IMG/VR virus record: IMGVR_UViG_3300025012_000956
Location: 1-64,000 of that record
Origin: a virus
DNA: 64,000 bases
Strand: one strand, 5' to 3'
Position numbers and translations under genes: made by a program. Each line of letters begins with the position of its first letter. Positions within the stretch are counted from its first letter, which is position 1. Of this stretch, positions 1 to 8,579 are shown one piece after another. The notes under the pieces were generated by a model. The model saw only the letters and a list, made by a program, of their open reading frames with translations, had not been told where the DNA came from and did no database searches.

Positions 1-2
1 GA

Positions 3-432
3 TTAACTTATTATTATAATTCTGGTTCAAACACAACTTCAGGTTCAATAAGCAGTCTTCCAACTGGATTAACTTATTATTATAATTCTGGTTCAAACAC
101 AACTTCAGGTTTAATAAGCAGTCTTCCAACTGGATTAACTTATTATTATAATTATGGTTTAAACACAACTTCAGGTTCAATAAGCAGTCTTCCAACTGGA
201 TTGATTACTTATCTTAATTCTGGTTCAAACACAACTTCTGGTTTAATTAGTGCTTTACCCGATGGATTGACTTACTATTATAATTCTGGTTTAAACACAA
301 CTTCTGGTTTAATTAGTGCTTTACCCGCTGGATTGACTTACTATTATAATACTGGTTCAAACACAACTTCTGGTTTAATTAGTGCTTTACCCGCTGGATT
401 GACTTACTATTATAATACTGGTTCAAACACAG
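3..432 (+). repeat. 66-bp in-frame tandem repeat array
   Basis: Units of exactly 66 bp start at 3, 69, 135, 201, 267 and 333, with a partial seventh at 399. The first three copies are closely alike (AGCAGTCTTCCAACTGG endings). The later ones share a different ending (AGTGCTTTACCCGCTGG), giving two sequence classes. The period keeps the reading frame, so copy number can change without breaking the protein. The array probably extends upstream of the window. Confidence 0.9.
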
Positions 433-680
433 TAGCAGATTATACTGCTGGTAGAACTTGGGCAAATAATCAACAGTATTTTTTAAGTTTACCAACTGTA
501 GGTAATGGTTTGAGCAGCACAGAAGTTGATAATTTGTTAATCGACTTAGCAAATGTTGTCACATGGACTGGAAATAAAGTTATAAATATTGCTGGGAACA
601 ATGCAGCACGAACTTCTGCTTCAGATGCAGCTAAAGCAACTTTACTTGGAAAGGGTGTAACGGTAACAGTAAATGAATAA
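3..680 (+). CDS. repeat-rich tail-fibre-like protein, 5' end outside window
   Basis: The frame is open from the first bases of the window, so the start lies upstream; the TTG at 201 is only an internal codon. The visible 225 residues begin with about six and a half copies of a 22-residue repeat (core GLTYYYNSGSNTTSG then SLPTG or ALPAG). A non-repetitive C-terminal part of about 85 residues ends TVTVNE. Thr/Ser/Gly/Tyr-rich short repeats of this kind are typical of phage fibre shafts. Fibre identity is inferred from repeat character; no conserved domain was recognised. It overlaps the next gene by 8 bases. Confidence 0.6.
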   Translation, partial: LTYYYNSGSNTTSGSISSLPTGLTYYYNSGSNTTSGLISSLPTGLTYYYNYGLNTTSGSISSLPTGLITYLNSGSNTTSGLISALPDGLTYYYNSGLNTTSGLISALPAGLTYYYNTGSNTTSGLISALPAGLTYYYNTGSNTVADYTAGRTWANNQQYFLSLPTVGNGLSSTEVDNLLIDLANVVTWTGNKVINIAGNNAARTSASDAAKATLLGKGVTVTVNE

Positions 681-1023
681 ATTTATTCCAATTTTTGTTT
701 TATTTCCATTATTTATTTTTGCTCAAGCAAAAGTACCAACAAAAGTACCATTCACTATTTCATTATCTGCAGAAGATACAGCACAATATTCTGCATCAAT
801 TAAAAAAGGTAATTATAAAGATGGTAAGATTAATTTTATTGCAAACAAAAGCAATAAAGATATATCCTGGCGTATAGTTTTTGATAATAAAAATATAATT
901 GCATATTTTGAGAGCATCGGCTACACTTATACTATTTTTGATTTATTTGAAGGCATAAAAGAGGAGTGTGAGAAGTTTATTAAAGATAATGGGTTAATAA
1001 TTAAAGAAGTTCTTAATCCATAA
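673..1023 (+). CDS. small exported or membrane-anchored hypothetical protein
   Basis: This encodes 116 residues. The N-terminus (MNKFIPIFVLFPLFIFAQA) looks like a Sec signal peptide or a membrane anchor: one Lys, a hydrophobic core and an Ala-Gln-Ala end. The rest is Lys-rich and soluble. It overlaps the fibre-like gene by 8 bases, suggesting co-translation. Function is unknown; an envelope-targeted lysis or superinfection role would fit its form but is speculation. Confidence 0.6.
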   Translation: MNKFIPIFVLFPLFIFAQAKVPTKVPFTISLSAEDTAQYSASIKKGNYKDGKINFIANKSNKDISWRIVFDNKNIIAYFESIGYTYTIFDLFEGIKEECEKFIKDNGLIIKEVLNP

Positions 1024-1056
1024 TGCCAACAATGTAGGAAATTCAAAATAAATTAA

Positions 1057-1302
1057 ATGATTTTGGTTATAATAACTGGTTTGTCTTGGAGTGCAGTTTC
1101 TGGTGAAACTGAATATTGCAAAATGCTTGATAGAAAACTATATGGTGAACATAATAAGCAATATTTAGAATATTCAAATAAATGGCAAGGTGCAACAGAT
1201 GGAGCTACGCTTAATGATGCTTCGGCAGGTGACAAGATAAAAAATTTAATCTTATATATTTATTATAATAAGGAAATGGTGGTTAAGAATGGAGTCAACT
1301 AA
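1057..1302 (+). CDS. hypothetical protein
   Basis: This encodes 81 residues with a short hydrophobic N-terminus (MILVIITGLSW) and a polar remainder. No clear ribosome binding site precedes the ATG. The other frame just upstream also reads plausibly (EIQNKLNDFGYNNW), so the true N-terminus may involve a frame change. It overlaps the next gene by 14 bases. No family recognised. Confidence 0.4.
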   Translation: MILVIITGLSWSAVSGETEYCKMLDRKLYGEHNKQYLEYSNKWQGATDGATLNDASAGDKIKNLILYIYYNKEMVVKNGVN

Positions 1303-1690
1303 AATAAAATATAAAAATAAAATTTATTATCTAAATTCGAAAGATTTAGAGGATAAATCTATTAAAAAGTTGTTTGCATATGTAGATAAAGAATGTAAAC
1401 AATTAGCTAAAACATTTGGTGGTAAAACAATGATGTTTGATAAAAATGACATTAAGGATAAATTAAAAGAAACTAAGATAGCAAATAATAAAACGTTAAT
1501 AGAGAGAAAGTGGATATCATGGTCATCTAAAAATGAAAATATTCCAGTTGGAACAAAAGTAAAAATTGGTGGTCATTTTGGTGACATATCCGGAAGAGTA
1601 GGAGTTGTATCTGATGACTCTACGACTGACAATTTCTCAATTGTAAAAATTTCAGAAAAAAACGAACATTCCACAATTCAGATTTATTAA
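1289..1690 (+). CDS. hypothetical protein with KOW-like C-terminal segment
   Basis: This encodes 133 residues with a Lys-rich N-terminal half. The segment near residues 88-110 (VGTKVKIGGHFGDISG then RVGVVS) resembles a small beta-barrel of the KOW/SH3 type. This is a resemblance only. It lies among small genes between the fibre-like gene and a large hypothetical protein. Function unknown. Confidence 0.5.
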   Translation: MESTKIKYKNKIYYLNSKDLEDKSIKKLFAYVDKECKQLAKTFGGKTMMFDKNDIKDKLKETKIANNKTLIERKWISWSSKNENIPVGTKVKIGGHFGDISGRVGVVSDDSTTDNFSIVKISEKNEHSTIQIY

Positions 1691-1734
1691 TATACGAAAA
1701 TAAGGGAAAAATAAAGACATTCGGAGGAAATAAA

Positions 1735-2051
1735 ATGAAAAAATCAGAATTAAAACATTTAATAAGAGAAGAAGTATATAAATTCTTAGAAGGATGTGGT
1801 GGGAAACCAGTAAAATATAAAAAATATCAAGATGAAAATGTAGAAGAGGTTGAAAATATAGAAGAACCAATAGAACAGAATCCCGATGAAGAAGATAATA
1901 TAGAAGAAGTATCTCCTCCAGGTTGGTCAGGTACTGTAGGGGCTATGAAAAACATAAAGATGATATAGATAATCCTTGGACACTTTCGTGGTATCTAAAA
2001 AATAAAGGCGCACATCCTCACTATAAACCGATAAAAAATAAAGGAGTATAA
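1735..2051 (+). pseudogene. small acidic phage protein split by a frame change
   Basis: The first frame (1735-1968) has a basic N-terminal helix (MKKSELKHLIREEVYKFL), a Glu-rich linker and SPPGWSGTVGAMK, then soon stops. Continuing one frame lower from about 1950 gives KHKDDIDNPWTLSWYLKNKG and a C-terminus at 2051. PPGW...AMK followed by a DNPW...WYxKNKG segment is an order seen in small proteins of many marine and T4-like phages. One extra A in the A5 run at 1948-1952 would restore a single protein. A good ribosome binding site (GGAGG) precedes 1735. Confidence 0.6.
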
Positions 2052-2054
2052 AAA

Positions 2055-2342
2055 ATGATAAAAGTGAAAGTTCAACATAAATTGGCATGGGAAGGAAATG
2101 AATCAACACCAGCACCTATGGTTTGGGCATTTATTGGTAATACTAAGCCATATGAATCAATTTTTAAAGAAATAACCGGACTAACGGAGACGGCGGACAG
2201 TAGAGAACATGCGGGAAAATTTTATTTTAATAATATCAATAAGTGGTGGTACGTACGAGATAAAAGCGCGGCAAATTTAGCAATTAAAAAAATAAATATA
2301 TTAGAGAAATTCGAGGCAGCTAAACTGTATTGGAATATCTAA
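2055..2342 (+). CDS. hypothetical protein
   Basis: This encodes 95 residues, starting four bases after the preceding gene with an AAGGAG site upstream. Aromatic-rich stretches (NINKWWYVRDKSAA) and no membrane segment. No family recognised. It belongs to the cluster of small genes between the fibre-like protein and the 673-residue protein. Confidence 0.55.
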   Translation: MIKVKVQHKLAWEGNESTPAPMVWAFIGNTKPYESIFKEITGLTETADSREHAGKFYFNNINKWWYVRDKSAANLAIKKINILEKFEAAKLYWNI

Positions 2343-2368
2343 TTTTTAAAACATAACGGAGAAAGGAA

Positions 2369-2896
2369 ATGATAATATCAGGTTCATTTGTAACTGGATC
2401 AGCAATAACTATATCCAGAATTAATAGTTCATCAATATTAGCAGAAGCATTATTTACTACTGTAGAATCTTGTAACATTCAACAAAATGGATTTGTAAAT
2501 GCACTGGCTCAGTTTACCGACTGTGATGCAGACTTTTGGGTAGAACTTGATGGGACACGTGTAGGACCAGTTGGTTCTTTTTCTGCACCCCAATCTGGAT
2601 GGCTGCAAAATATAGCAATATCTAGTGTAACAACCTTACTTAGTTCGGGTGGACACACTGCATCTCTATGTGGTAGAAAAGTAGAAGGCGACGGTATAGT
2701 ATATGTTAATTCAGCAGGATTATCAGTTATACCATTAGAAACAACATCTGGTGAAATAACACGACTTAATAATGTATTAGTAACTGGATCATTAGATATA
2801 TCCGGCTCACTTATATTTACATCTGTTTCTGGAACACAGTGGCAATTGTTTATTAATTCAGTAGATGGATCAGTAACTGCAAGTGCAGTAGTATAA
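2369..2896 (+). CDS. probable virion-associated hypothetical protein
   Basis: This encodes 175 residues with a strong GGAGAAAGGA ribosome binding site. Composition is Ser/Thr/Gly/Val-rich with alternating hydrophobic residues (for example GSLDISGSLIFTSVSG near the C-terminus), typical of beta-structured phage fibre or decoration proteins. No signal peptide. The structural role is inferred from composition and from the neighbouring fibre-like gene. Confidence 0.5.
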   Translation: MIISGSFVTGSAITISRINSSSILAEALFTTVESCNIQQNGFVNALAQFTDCDADFWVELDGTRVGPVGSFSAPQSGWLQNIAISSVTTLLSSGGHTASLCGRKVEGDGIVYVNSAGLSVIPLETTSGEITRLNNVLVTGSLDISGSLIFTSVSGTQWQLFINSVDGSVTASAVV

Positions 2897-2919
2897 AAGA
2901 ATAGACAGTGGTACCCTAG

Positions 2920-3044
2920 ATGCGTATAAAAGATTTAGCATATGCTAAAGAATATAAAGAGAATCCATTTTTGTAGATGAAGAAGATGGTACTAAATGTG
3001 CTGTGGTTGATGGAAAAAATAACAGATGCTTATTAAATGAATAA
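2920..3044 (+). pseudogene. very small protein interrupted by a T-run frame change
   Basis: ATG at 2920 reads MRIKDLAYAKEYKENPFL and stops at 2974-2976. One frame lower the sequence continues VDEEDGTKCAVVDG then KNNRCLLNE to a stop at 3042-3044. One more T in the T5 run at 2968-2972 would give one protein of about 40 residues. Its end overlaps the ATG of the next gene. Whether this is decay or a sequence error cannot be told here. Confidence 0.45.
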
Positions 3045-5058
3045 AGATCTTGCAACAATTATAGATCTGGATAAAATAGCCAGTGAACTGGTTTATAGAG
3101 TAGGGATCCCCGATTTTAAGAATAATGACCACTTAGCTATCCTGATAGAAATTTTAAAAAATTTCAATTGGCCCAAACAGGGCATCCAAGCATTAATAAG
3201 AAACCTAATATTAGTTTCAGAAGCAACACCAACATCTCAAAAAAAAGTAAAGGTTTATTTACAAAAAGGAGAAGAAGCTCCTAAGGATAGAAAGGTTAAA
3301 AAGGGTCCTAGAGGTGGGACATATTATGATGCAACATCTGAAGAAAAAGCTAAAATTGAAAAATCAAGAATACAAAAACCTATAAATAATAAATCTACTA
3401 TTGCTCCTGTAGATAAAACAGTTCAGCGTCAACAAAAAATAATTACTAAAGAACCAATACAAAAAAAGAATATAGACACAAAAGAAGAAATTATTACTCC
3501 TGAACATATTCAACGAGTACAGAAGGCACTTGAAAAAACTAAAAGTACTACCAGTTTTTTACAAAATGAACCAGAAACACAGAAAATAGTAAATAGTTTT
3601 ATTGGTGATGTAAATGTATTATTAAAAACAAGAAATAAAGATTTAGCAAAAAAGATGGTGGACAAATATAAACTTGAGCATAATAATGAAAACGCTAAAC
3701 TTGGAGAAAAATCTAAACTTTATTTAAGATCTGTGAACTTAAAATATAGAAAAATATTTAGTGGTCTTGAAGGAAATGTAGCATCAACTACATTGGCAAA
3801 AATATTATATGATTCTGGAGCACTTAGTAAAAAAGGTAAGATGAGTAAAAAGTCTATGACAGCAAATAAAATCTTTACTGAATCTGAGCAATTACCTATT
3901 AAGAAAACTGATGCTGGTATACAAATTGGAAATATAACCGTTAAACATGCTAAAAATTATGATTATAATAAATTACCTCAGATGTTTATGAATTCTCAGG
4001 GTTTAAGTAAGAAAGAAGCAATTCAAAAAACAAAAGAATTAAAACTAAGAGTTGAAAGACACAATTTTATTATAAATAATTTTAGTAGTATTTTTAGTGG
4101 TGCGAATCTAAATACGTTGAAGGTGTGTCCTAAGTGTGATGTTACAACTTCAGAAGGTAGAACTTTTACTAAAAAAACAGCTACAGATATCTTACTAAAT
4201 AAAATAACAGAACTAGGGGGTAAAGATAAAACAATTACTGAAATTACAAAATCACTAAACGCATTAAATAATATTACAGATAAAGATAAATATGAAACTG
4301 AATTAAATGATATATTATTTAAAATATCAAATAATAAATCTACAACTTCAACATCAGCTGACTTAACAGAAATAATTGATTATTTGAGATTATTAAACAG
4401 AGACATAATAGCATATTTTCCATCAGAATCTAATTTTGCCTTAGGAGATATATTAACTTTTACTGATAGGCAACCCACAATAAAGGATATTCTAGGTGCT
4501 AAAAATTTAAGTTCAATATTTGTTAGTTTAGAAAACAGGAGTGTAAAAAAAGGAACAGGTGGAGCATCTTCATCTGAAAATAAAATTAAATTGACAAAAT
4601 TTAAATCTAAAGATACTCAAACTAATTTAGTGAAAATTGTAGATATATATGATTCTCTTATTAACAAAGATAACGTGACAGAAGCAGATAAATTAATCAG
4701 AACATTAGAACAAAAATATTCTAGTTATTTGACAGAAGATGATACTTATGTAAAATATATAAGAGGTAGAGATAATTGGGTTGCAGATAATTCTAAAAAG
4801 CTTCACAATAAAGAAGTATGGAAAAGATATTATCAATTAGGATATATGCTACAAACTATTTATAATAATGATGTGTCAATTCAAGCATTTCAAAATTCAA
4901 AATATAATGTAAGGACAAAGAGTGTAGATCATGAATTATCAGATGGTGTTAATGTAGTTGCAAAACTTGAATTTACACCGAGTATGATAAGAACATCAAC
5001 TAGAAAACCATTGAATAAATATGGAACTAGATTTCATCATGTAGTAAATAAATATTAA
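3037..5058 (+). CDS. large Lys-rich hypothetical protein
   Basis: This encodes 673 residues. The N-terminus may be a small folded unit. Residues near 85-100 contain KKGPRGGTYYDA, a short motif found in various phage virion-associated proteins. The following 100 residues are low-complexity Lys/Gln/Glu. A CPKC pair lies near residue 365. No enzymatic motif was recognised. Position between structural-looking genes and gene 32 does not decide its role. Confidence 0.55.
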   Translation: MNKDLATIIDLDKIASELVYRVGIPDFKNNDHLAILIEILKNFNWPKQGIQALIRNLILVSEATPTSQKKVKVYLQKGEEAPKDRKVKKGPRGGTYYDATSEEKAKIEKSRIQKPINNKSTIAPVDKTVQRQQKIITKEPIQKKNIDTKEEIITPEHIQRVQKALEKTKSTTSFLQNEPETQKIVNSFIGDVNVLLKTRNKDLAKKMVDKYKLEHNNENAKLGEKSKLYLRSVNLKYRKIFSGLEGNVASTTLAKILYDSGALSKKGKMSKKSMTANKIFTESEQLPIKKTDAGIQIGNITVKHAKNYDYNKLPQMFMNSQGLSKKEAIQKTKELKLRVERHNFIINNFSSIFSGANLNTLKVCPKCDVTTSEGRTFTKKTATDILLNKITELGGKDKTITEITKSLNALNNITDKDKYETELNDILFKISNNKSTTSTSADLTEIIDYLRLLNRDIIAYFPSESNFALGDILTFTDRQPTIKDILGAKNLSSIFVSLENRSVKKGTGGASSSENKIKLTKFKSKDTQTNLVKIVDIYDSLINKDNVTEADKLIRTLEQKYSSYLTEDDTYVKYIRGRDNWVADNSKKLHNKEVWKRYYQLGYMLQTIYNNDVSIQAFQNSKYNVRTKSVDHELSDGVNVVAKLEFTPSMIRTSTRKPLNKYGTRFHHVVNKY

Positions 5059-5070
5059 ACGGAAAAAATT

Positions 5071-5475
5071 ATGGAAAGTCAGTTACTTATAACGTTTACA
5101 ACAGGAAAAAAATTAGATGAAACTTTGGTAGAAATTCAAAATGCTTATAAATTATTATATGATAAAATATTTATATTACAAGATGAGGAAAATGAAAAAG
5201 AGGTAATCTGTAGTTATAATATAGATTTACATGAAACTATAGATGGAGATAAGATACCTAGAAATACAATTGGAGTACATAGGAAAAAGCAAACTAATAC
5301 TTTATATACAATAAATGCTTTAAATTATTTGATTACCGTGTTGAACGATGGAAAATTAGATAAACAATTTCCAGTACCATGGCAAAATTATTCTAACATG
5401 GTGTTGGTAACAAATAATGGTGAATTTAAAAAAATTAAAACGAGGTTATTGAAAATTGTAGAATTAAATGGATGA
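5071..5475 (+). CDS. hypothetical protein
   Basis: This encodes 134 residues, beginning 13 bases after the previous gene. No domain, membrane segment or metal motif was recognised. It is the last gene before the 147-bp gap that leads into gene 32, so it likely ends the upstream transcription unit. Confidence 0.5.
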   Translation: MESQLLITFTTGKKLDETLVEIQNAYKLLYDKIFILQDEENEKEVICSYNIDLHETIDGDKIPRNTIGVHRKKQTNTLYTINALNYLITVLNDGKLDKQFPVPWQNYSNMVLVTNNGEFKKIKTRLLKIVELNG

Positions 5476-5532
5476 AAAAGTTAAATGAAATTCTACTTTA
5501 TTGATAAATTTTTATAATAAAAAGAAATTCTT

Positions 5533-5622
5533 CTTATATTTATTACTAATGGTAGTTATTTAAATATAATAATTACTTATTAACTATTAAATATTAACTA
5601 ATAAATTACAAGGAGAATTGTT
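5533..5622 (+). promoter_or_regulatory. AT-rich promoter-like element and leader of gene 32
   Basis: CTTATATTTATTAC at 5533-5546 matches the AT-rich element found upstream of many genes here (best form CTATATTTATAATA). It begins a 90-bp AT-only leader ending in an AAGGAGAA ribosome binding site directly before the gene 32 ATG. T4 gene 32 is also known for a regulated leader. That parallel is only suggestive. Confidence 0.4.
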
Positions 5623-6438
5623 ATGAACACATCCAGTCAAACAAATGATCTTTTAAAAAAAGTCAAAGATCGTCTAAAAACACTTCAAGATTCAAACAAG
5701 CGAACAACTGGAACATGGAAACCAAAAGGTGTACATGTTATTAGGATGTTGCCCTACAAGTTCAATGAATATCCGTTTATTGAATTATATTTTCATTATG
5801 ACATATTCAAAAACAGTGAAATATCCCCTATTTCATTTGGTGATCCAGACCCAGTAGTAGAAGCTGCTGAAAAATTAAAAGCAGAACGAGACAAAGAATC
5901 GTTTATATTAAGTAGAAAACTAATGCCTAAACTGAGAACCTACGTTCCCATTATTGTAAGGGGAGAAGAGGCTGCTGGTGTTAGATATTGGGGGTTTGGA
6001 AAAGAAATATATGAAGCTATATTAAAATATATGGATGATCCAGAATATGGTAATGTATTCGATCCTGATACAGGAGTGGATTTTGATCTTGAATATACTC
6101 CTCCAGAACAAGCTGGAAATACTTATGGCAAGATATCAATTAAGGCAAAAAGAAATTCAACCAAATTGGCTGATTCTCCTGAACTGGTTCAGAAGTGGCT
6201 TAATACTCAAACCAATATTAATGAAGTATATAAGGTGAAAAGTTACGAAGAATTAAAGGACATGTTGAATGAATGGTTAGAAAAAGCTAGCGAAGATACT
6301 GGAGAAGAAACTGGAACTGAAGATGAAAAAGAACCTGAAGCTAAAGAGCAAAAAAAAGATGAAGTTAAATCTTCAAAAACAGTAAAAGATGCGAGCGCAG
6401 CATTTAACGAACTATTTAACAAAAACAAAAAAATATAA
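5623..6438 (+). CDS. 32: single-stranded DNA-binding protein, gp32-like
   Basis: This encodes 271 residues. It would coat single-stranded DNA during replication and recombination. Evidence is the core pattern of T4-like marine phage gp32: VIRMLPYKFNEYPFIEL, a DPDPVVEAAEKL segment, YVPIIVRGEE, GVRYWGFGKE and a DPDTGVDFDLEYTP block. The C-terminal 50 residues are Glu/Asp/Lys-rich, the expected acidic partner-binding tail. No Cys is present, so the T4 zinc site is missing. It lies directly upstream of uvsX, its expected partner. Confidence 0.85.
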   Translation: MNTSSQTNDLLKKVKDRLKTLQDSNKRTTGTWKPKGVHVIRMLPYKFNEYPFIELYFHYDIFKNSEISPISFGDPDPVVEAAEKLKAERDKESFILSRKLMPKLRTYVPIIVRGEEAAGVRYWGFGKEIYEAILKYMDDPEYGNVFDPDTGVDFDLEYTPPEQAGNTYGKISIKAKRNSTKLADSPELVQKWLNTQTNINEVYKVKSYEELKDMLNEWLEKASEDTGEETGTEDEKEPEAKEQKKDEVKSSKTVKDASAAFNELFNKNKKI

Positions 6439-6454
6439 TAACCAGAGTTGACGT

Positions 6455-6772
6455 ATGAAGAAAGAAAAAAATAGTACTGAGAAGGCTGACCAATCTGAAA
6501 AAAATGTAGTTAAGCATGAAACCAGAGATAAACTTATTAGCGAAGTTTATAAAATGATTAACGAATCTGAGTCTGATTATTTTGCAACATTTTTAGATGA
6601 GGAAGAATCGACATCAACTATTATAGATTGGGTCTCTACAGGAGACCCAATTTTGGATATCCACATAAGCAATAGAATGAATGGAGGCATTGCAGTCGGG
6701 CGAATTTCAGAAATTAATGGATTAGAGTCATGTGTAACTGAGGATACACTTATTGATATAATAGTTGAATAA
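6455..6772 (+). CDS. uvsX: UvsX recombinase N-extein plus 13-residue N-intein
   Basis: This encodes 105 residues. Residues 1-92 are the start of the RecA/UvsX strand-exchange ATPase (STGDPILDIHISNRM, then RISEINGLES). Residues 93-105 (CVTEDTLIDIIVE) are an intein beginning at catalytic Cys1, followed by a stop. The break falls inside Walker A: NGLES here, SGKSLL at the start of the C-extein, together GLESSGKS. The product must be trans-spliced with the 7275-8579 product to be active. Extein total is 402 residues, near T4 UvsX (391). Confidence 0.88.
   Translation: MKKEKNSTEKADQSEKNVVKHETRDKLISEVYKMINESESDYFATFLDEEESTSTIIDWVSTGDPILDIHISNRMNGGIAVGRISEINGLESCVTEDTLIDIIVE
6731..6769 (+). other. 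UvsX split intein, N-part (13 aa)
   Basis: Starts at TGT (Cys1) right after the GLES of Walker A and runs 13 codons to TAA at 6770-6772. It holds only the first beta strand of block A. Most natural split inteins have N-parts near 100 residues, so this is an atypical split position. The reading frame stays open after the TAA into the endonuclease gene. Confidence 0.82.
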
Positions 6773-6847
6773 AATAATGTTCAACCTAAGAATAAGAATT
6801 TTGCAAAGGGTAAAGATAGTAATAGTTATGGAAGATCACCATCAATT

Positions 6848-7300
6848 ATGTCTGGGAGGGGAATCAATGGATATTTAAATTATTACGATAATAAAATATA
6901 TTTTAGAAGTAGTCTAGAGATGTTAGTTTATATTTATTTATGTGAAAATAATGTAAGGTTTGAATTATCCAAACATAGAATAGAGTATGATAACGGAAAT
7001 AAGACATATAATCCAGATATAGTTATTGATAATACAATAATAGAAATAAAACCAAAATTTCTATTAAATTGTAAAACAGTTGTGGACAAATTAGAAGCTC
7101 TCAAAAATTATTGTAATATATTTAACCTTAAATTTAAAATAATTACAGAAGATTCATATGAAATATGGAAATATTTCAATAAAGATTTTATAGAATTGTT
7201 AATAAAAGAAAATAAATTGATATTATCAGATAAACAAAAAGAAAGATTATATAACTATAATTGGAAGTTTAATTATGGACATACAAAAAATAAAAATTAA
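6848..7300 (+). CDS. PD-(D/E)XK homing endonuclease in the uvsX intein
   Basis: This encodes 150 residues from the first ATG. Residues 19-24 (FRSSLE) and NPDIVIDNTIIEIKPK (PD at 56-57, E66, K68) form the PD-(D/E)XK nuclease core, with the Arg-Ser-Ser-Glu helix ahead of it as in the other nucleases of this type here. The frame is open upstream back to the UvsX TAA, so the true start could lie earlier. It overlaps the C-intein gene by 26 bases. It would spread the intein by cutting intein-less uvsX. Confidence 0.75.
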   Translation: MSGRGINGYLNYYDNKIYFRSSLEMLVYIYLCENNVRFELSKHRIEYDNGNKTYNPDIVIDNTIIEIKPKFLLNCKTVVDKLEALKNYCNIFNLKFKIITEDSYEIWKYFNKDFIELLIKENKLILSDKQKERLYNYNWKFNYGHTKNKN

Positions 7301-7646
7301 AGATGTTAAAAAGTTACTCGATTCGGGCAAAATAGTAAGGGTGAAAACTCTAAATGGAGATTTTACTAAGATTAAGAATTATATTACTAAAGGAATACTA
7401 GATACATATGAAATTGAACTTGAAAACCTTAATAAGATTAAGGTTTCGGCAACCCATCTGTTTTTTAGTAATATTGGATGGATTAAAACCGAAAATCTGA
7501 AAGTCAATAAACATAGTTTGTTGTGTGATGATGGTGGGTACCATCTTGTTAAGAAAATAGAATATGTAGGAAAACATAATATAGTTGATATAGGTGTAGA
7601 ACATTTAGAACAGTGCTATTTCGGTAATGGAATACTTAATCATAAT
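7275..7646 (+). other. UvsX split intein, C-part (124 aa)
   Basis: Holds nearly the whole intein fold, including the block B-like SATHLFFSNIGW and terminal block G with His-Asn at 7641-7646. Ser (TCT, 7647) is the +1 nucleophile. With the 13-residue N-part it totals 137 residues, a normal mini-intein size. Confidence 0.82.
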
Positions 7647-8579
7647 TCTGGAAAATCTTTGTTAATCGGTCACATATTAGCAGAAACTCAGAAAAAAGAT
7701 GGAATTGCCGTATTAATAGATACTGAAGATGCGATTGATAGAGATTTTTTAAAAATTATAGGCGTGGATCTAAATAAATTAATTTATGTAAATACAAATT
7801 TAATAGAAGATGTATTTGAAATAATTGAGAGTATTATAGAAAAGGTTAGAAAAGATGACTCTAATAAACTTATTACCATAGCAGTTGATTCTATAATGGG
7901 CGCAACGGATAAAACAGAAGATGAAGCGGGCTGGGACAAAGCAGGTTATAAGACTCAAAAAGCAATTATCATTGGACAAGCAATGAGAAAAATAACTCAT
8001 ACGATTGCAAAATATAGAATTGCGCTTGTGTTTACTAATCAATTAAGAACCAAGCTCGGGGTACTTTGGGGAGATCCTCTCACAACATCCGGAGGTAAAG
8101 CTATTGGATTTCATGCATCACTCAGACTTAGATTAAAAATGTTATCTCAGATAAAATTGAAGGACAAAACTGTTGGTATTAAGGTAAACTGTACTGTAAA
8201 AAAGAGCAGATTTGGTTCAATGTATAATTCATGTAACTTTGATATTTATTTTGATAGAGGACTAGATCCTATTTCAACTTGGTTTGAAGAAGGAAAACGA
8301 TATAAAATAATAATTCCTGCAAAAAAATTGGATGATGTTGGTAAAAAAATGAAAGAAGTGAAGGGATGGAACATGTTAGATACTGATGAAAATCAACCTG
8401 AGCACTTTTTCCAACTACCGTCGTTTGAAGAAAAAATATTAAAAAATTCGGAAAAAAAGGAATACTTATATACAAAATTAGTTGACAATATTCTTCTAAA
8501 ATATAAGAACAGGTCTCAACTTATTCCTATGGATAAAGAAGAGCTGAAGTATATAGGCGATGAAGAAGATGAAGGATAA
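7275..8579 (+). CDS. uvsX: C-intein plus UvsX recombinase C-extein
   Basis: This encodes 434 residues. Residues 1-124 are the C-intein, ending GNGILNHN, with Ser as the first extein residue. The extein begins SGKSLLIGHIL (second half of Walker A). It continues with AVLIDTEDAIDRDFL, the Walker B-like strand ITIAVDSIMG, and FTNQLRTKLG (L2/Q motif). The extein part is 310 residues. Start is ATG 7275, inside the endonuclease gene, suggesting coupled translation. Recombinase role is known for the family; trans-splicing is inferred from intact intein termini. Confidence 0.88.
   Translation: MDIQKIKIKDVKKLLDSGKIVRVKTLNGDFTKIKNYITKGILDTYEIELENLNKIKVSATHLFFSNIGWIKTENLKVNKHSLLCDDGGYHLVKKIEYVGKHNIVDIGVEHLEQCYFGNGILNHNSGKSLLIGHILAETQKKDGIAVLIDTEDAIDRDFLKIIGVDLNKLIYVNTNLIEDVFEIIESIIEKVRKDDSNKLITIAVDSIMGATDKTEDEAGWDKAGYKTQKAIIIGQAMRKITHTIAKYRIALVFTNQLRTKLGVLWGDPLTTSGGKAIGFHASLRLRLKMLSQIKLKDKTVGIKVNCTVKKSRFGSMYNSCNFDIYFDRGLDPISTWFEEGKRYKIIIPAKKLDDVGKKMKEVKGWNMLDTDENQPEHFFQLPSFEEKILKNSEKKEYLYTKLVDNILLKYKNRSQLIPMDKEELKYIGDEEDEG

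Noticed and set aside
3-432. CRISPR array
   Set aside because: The repeats are contiguous, without unique spacers, and keep one reading frame through a protein gene.
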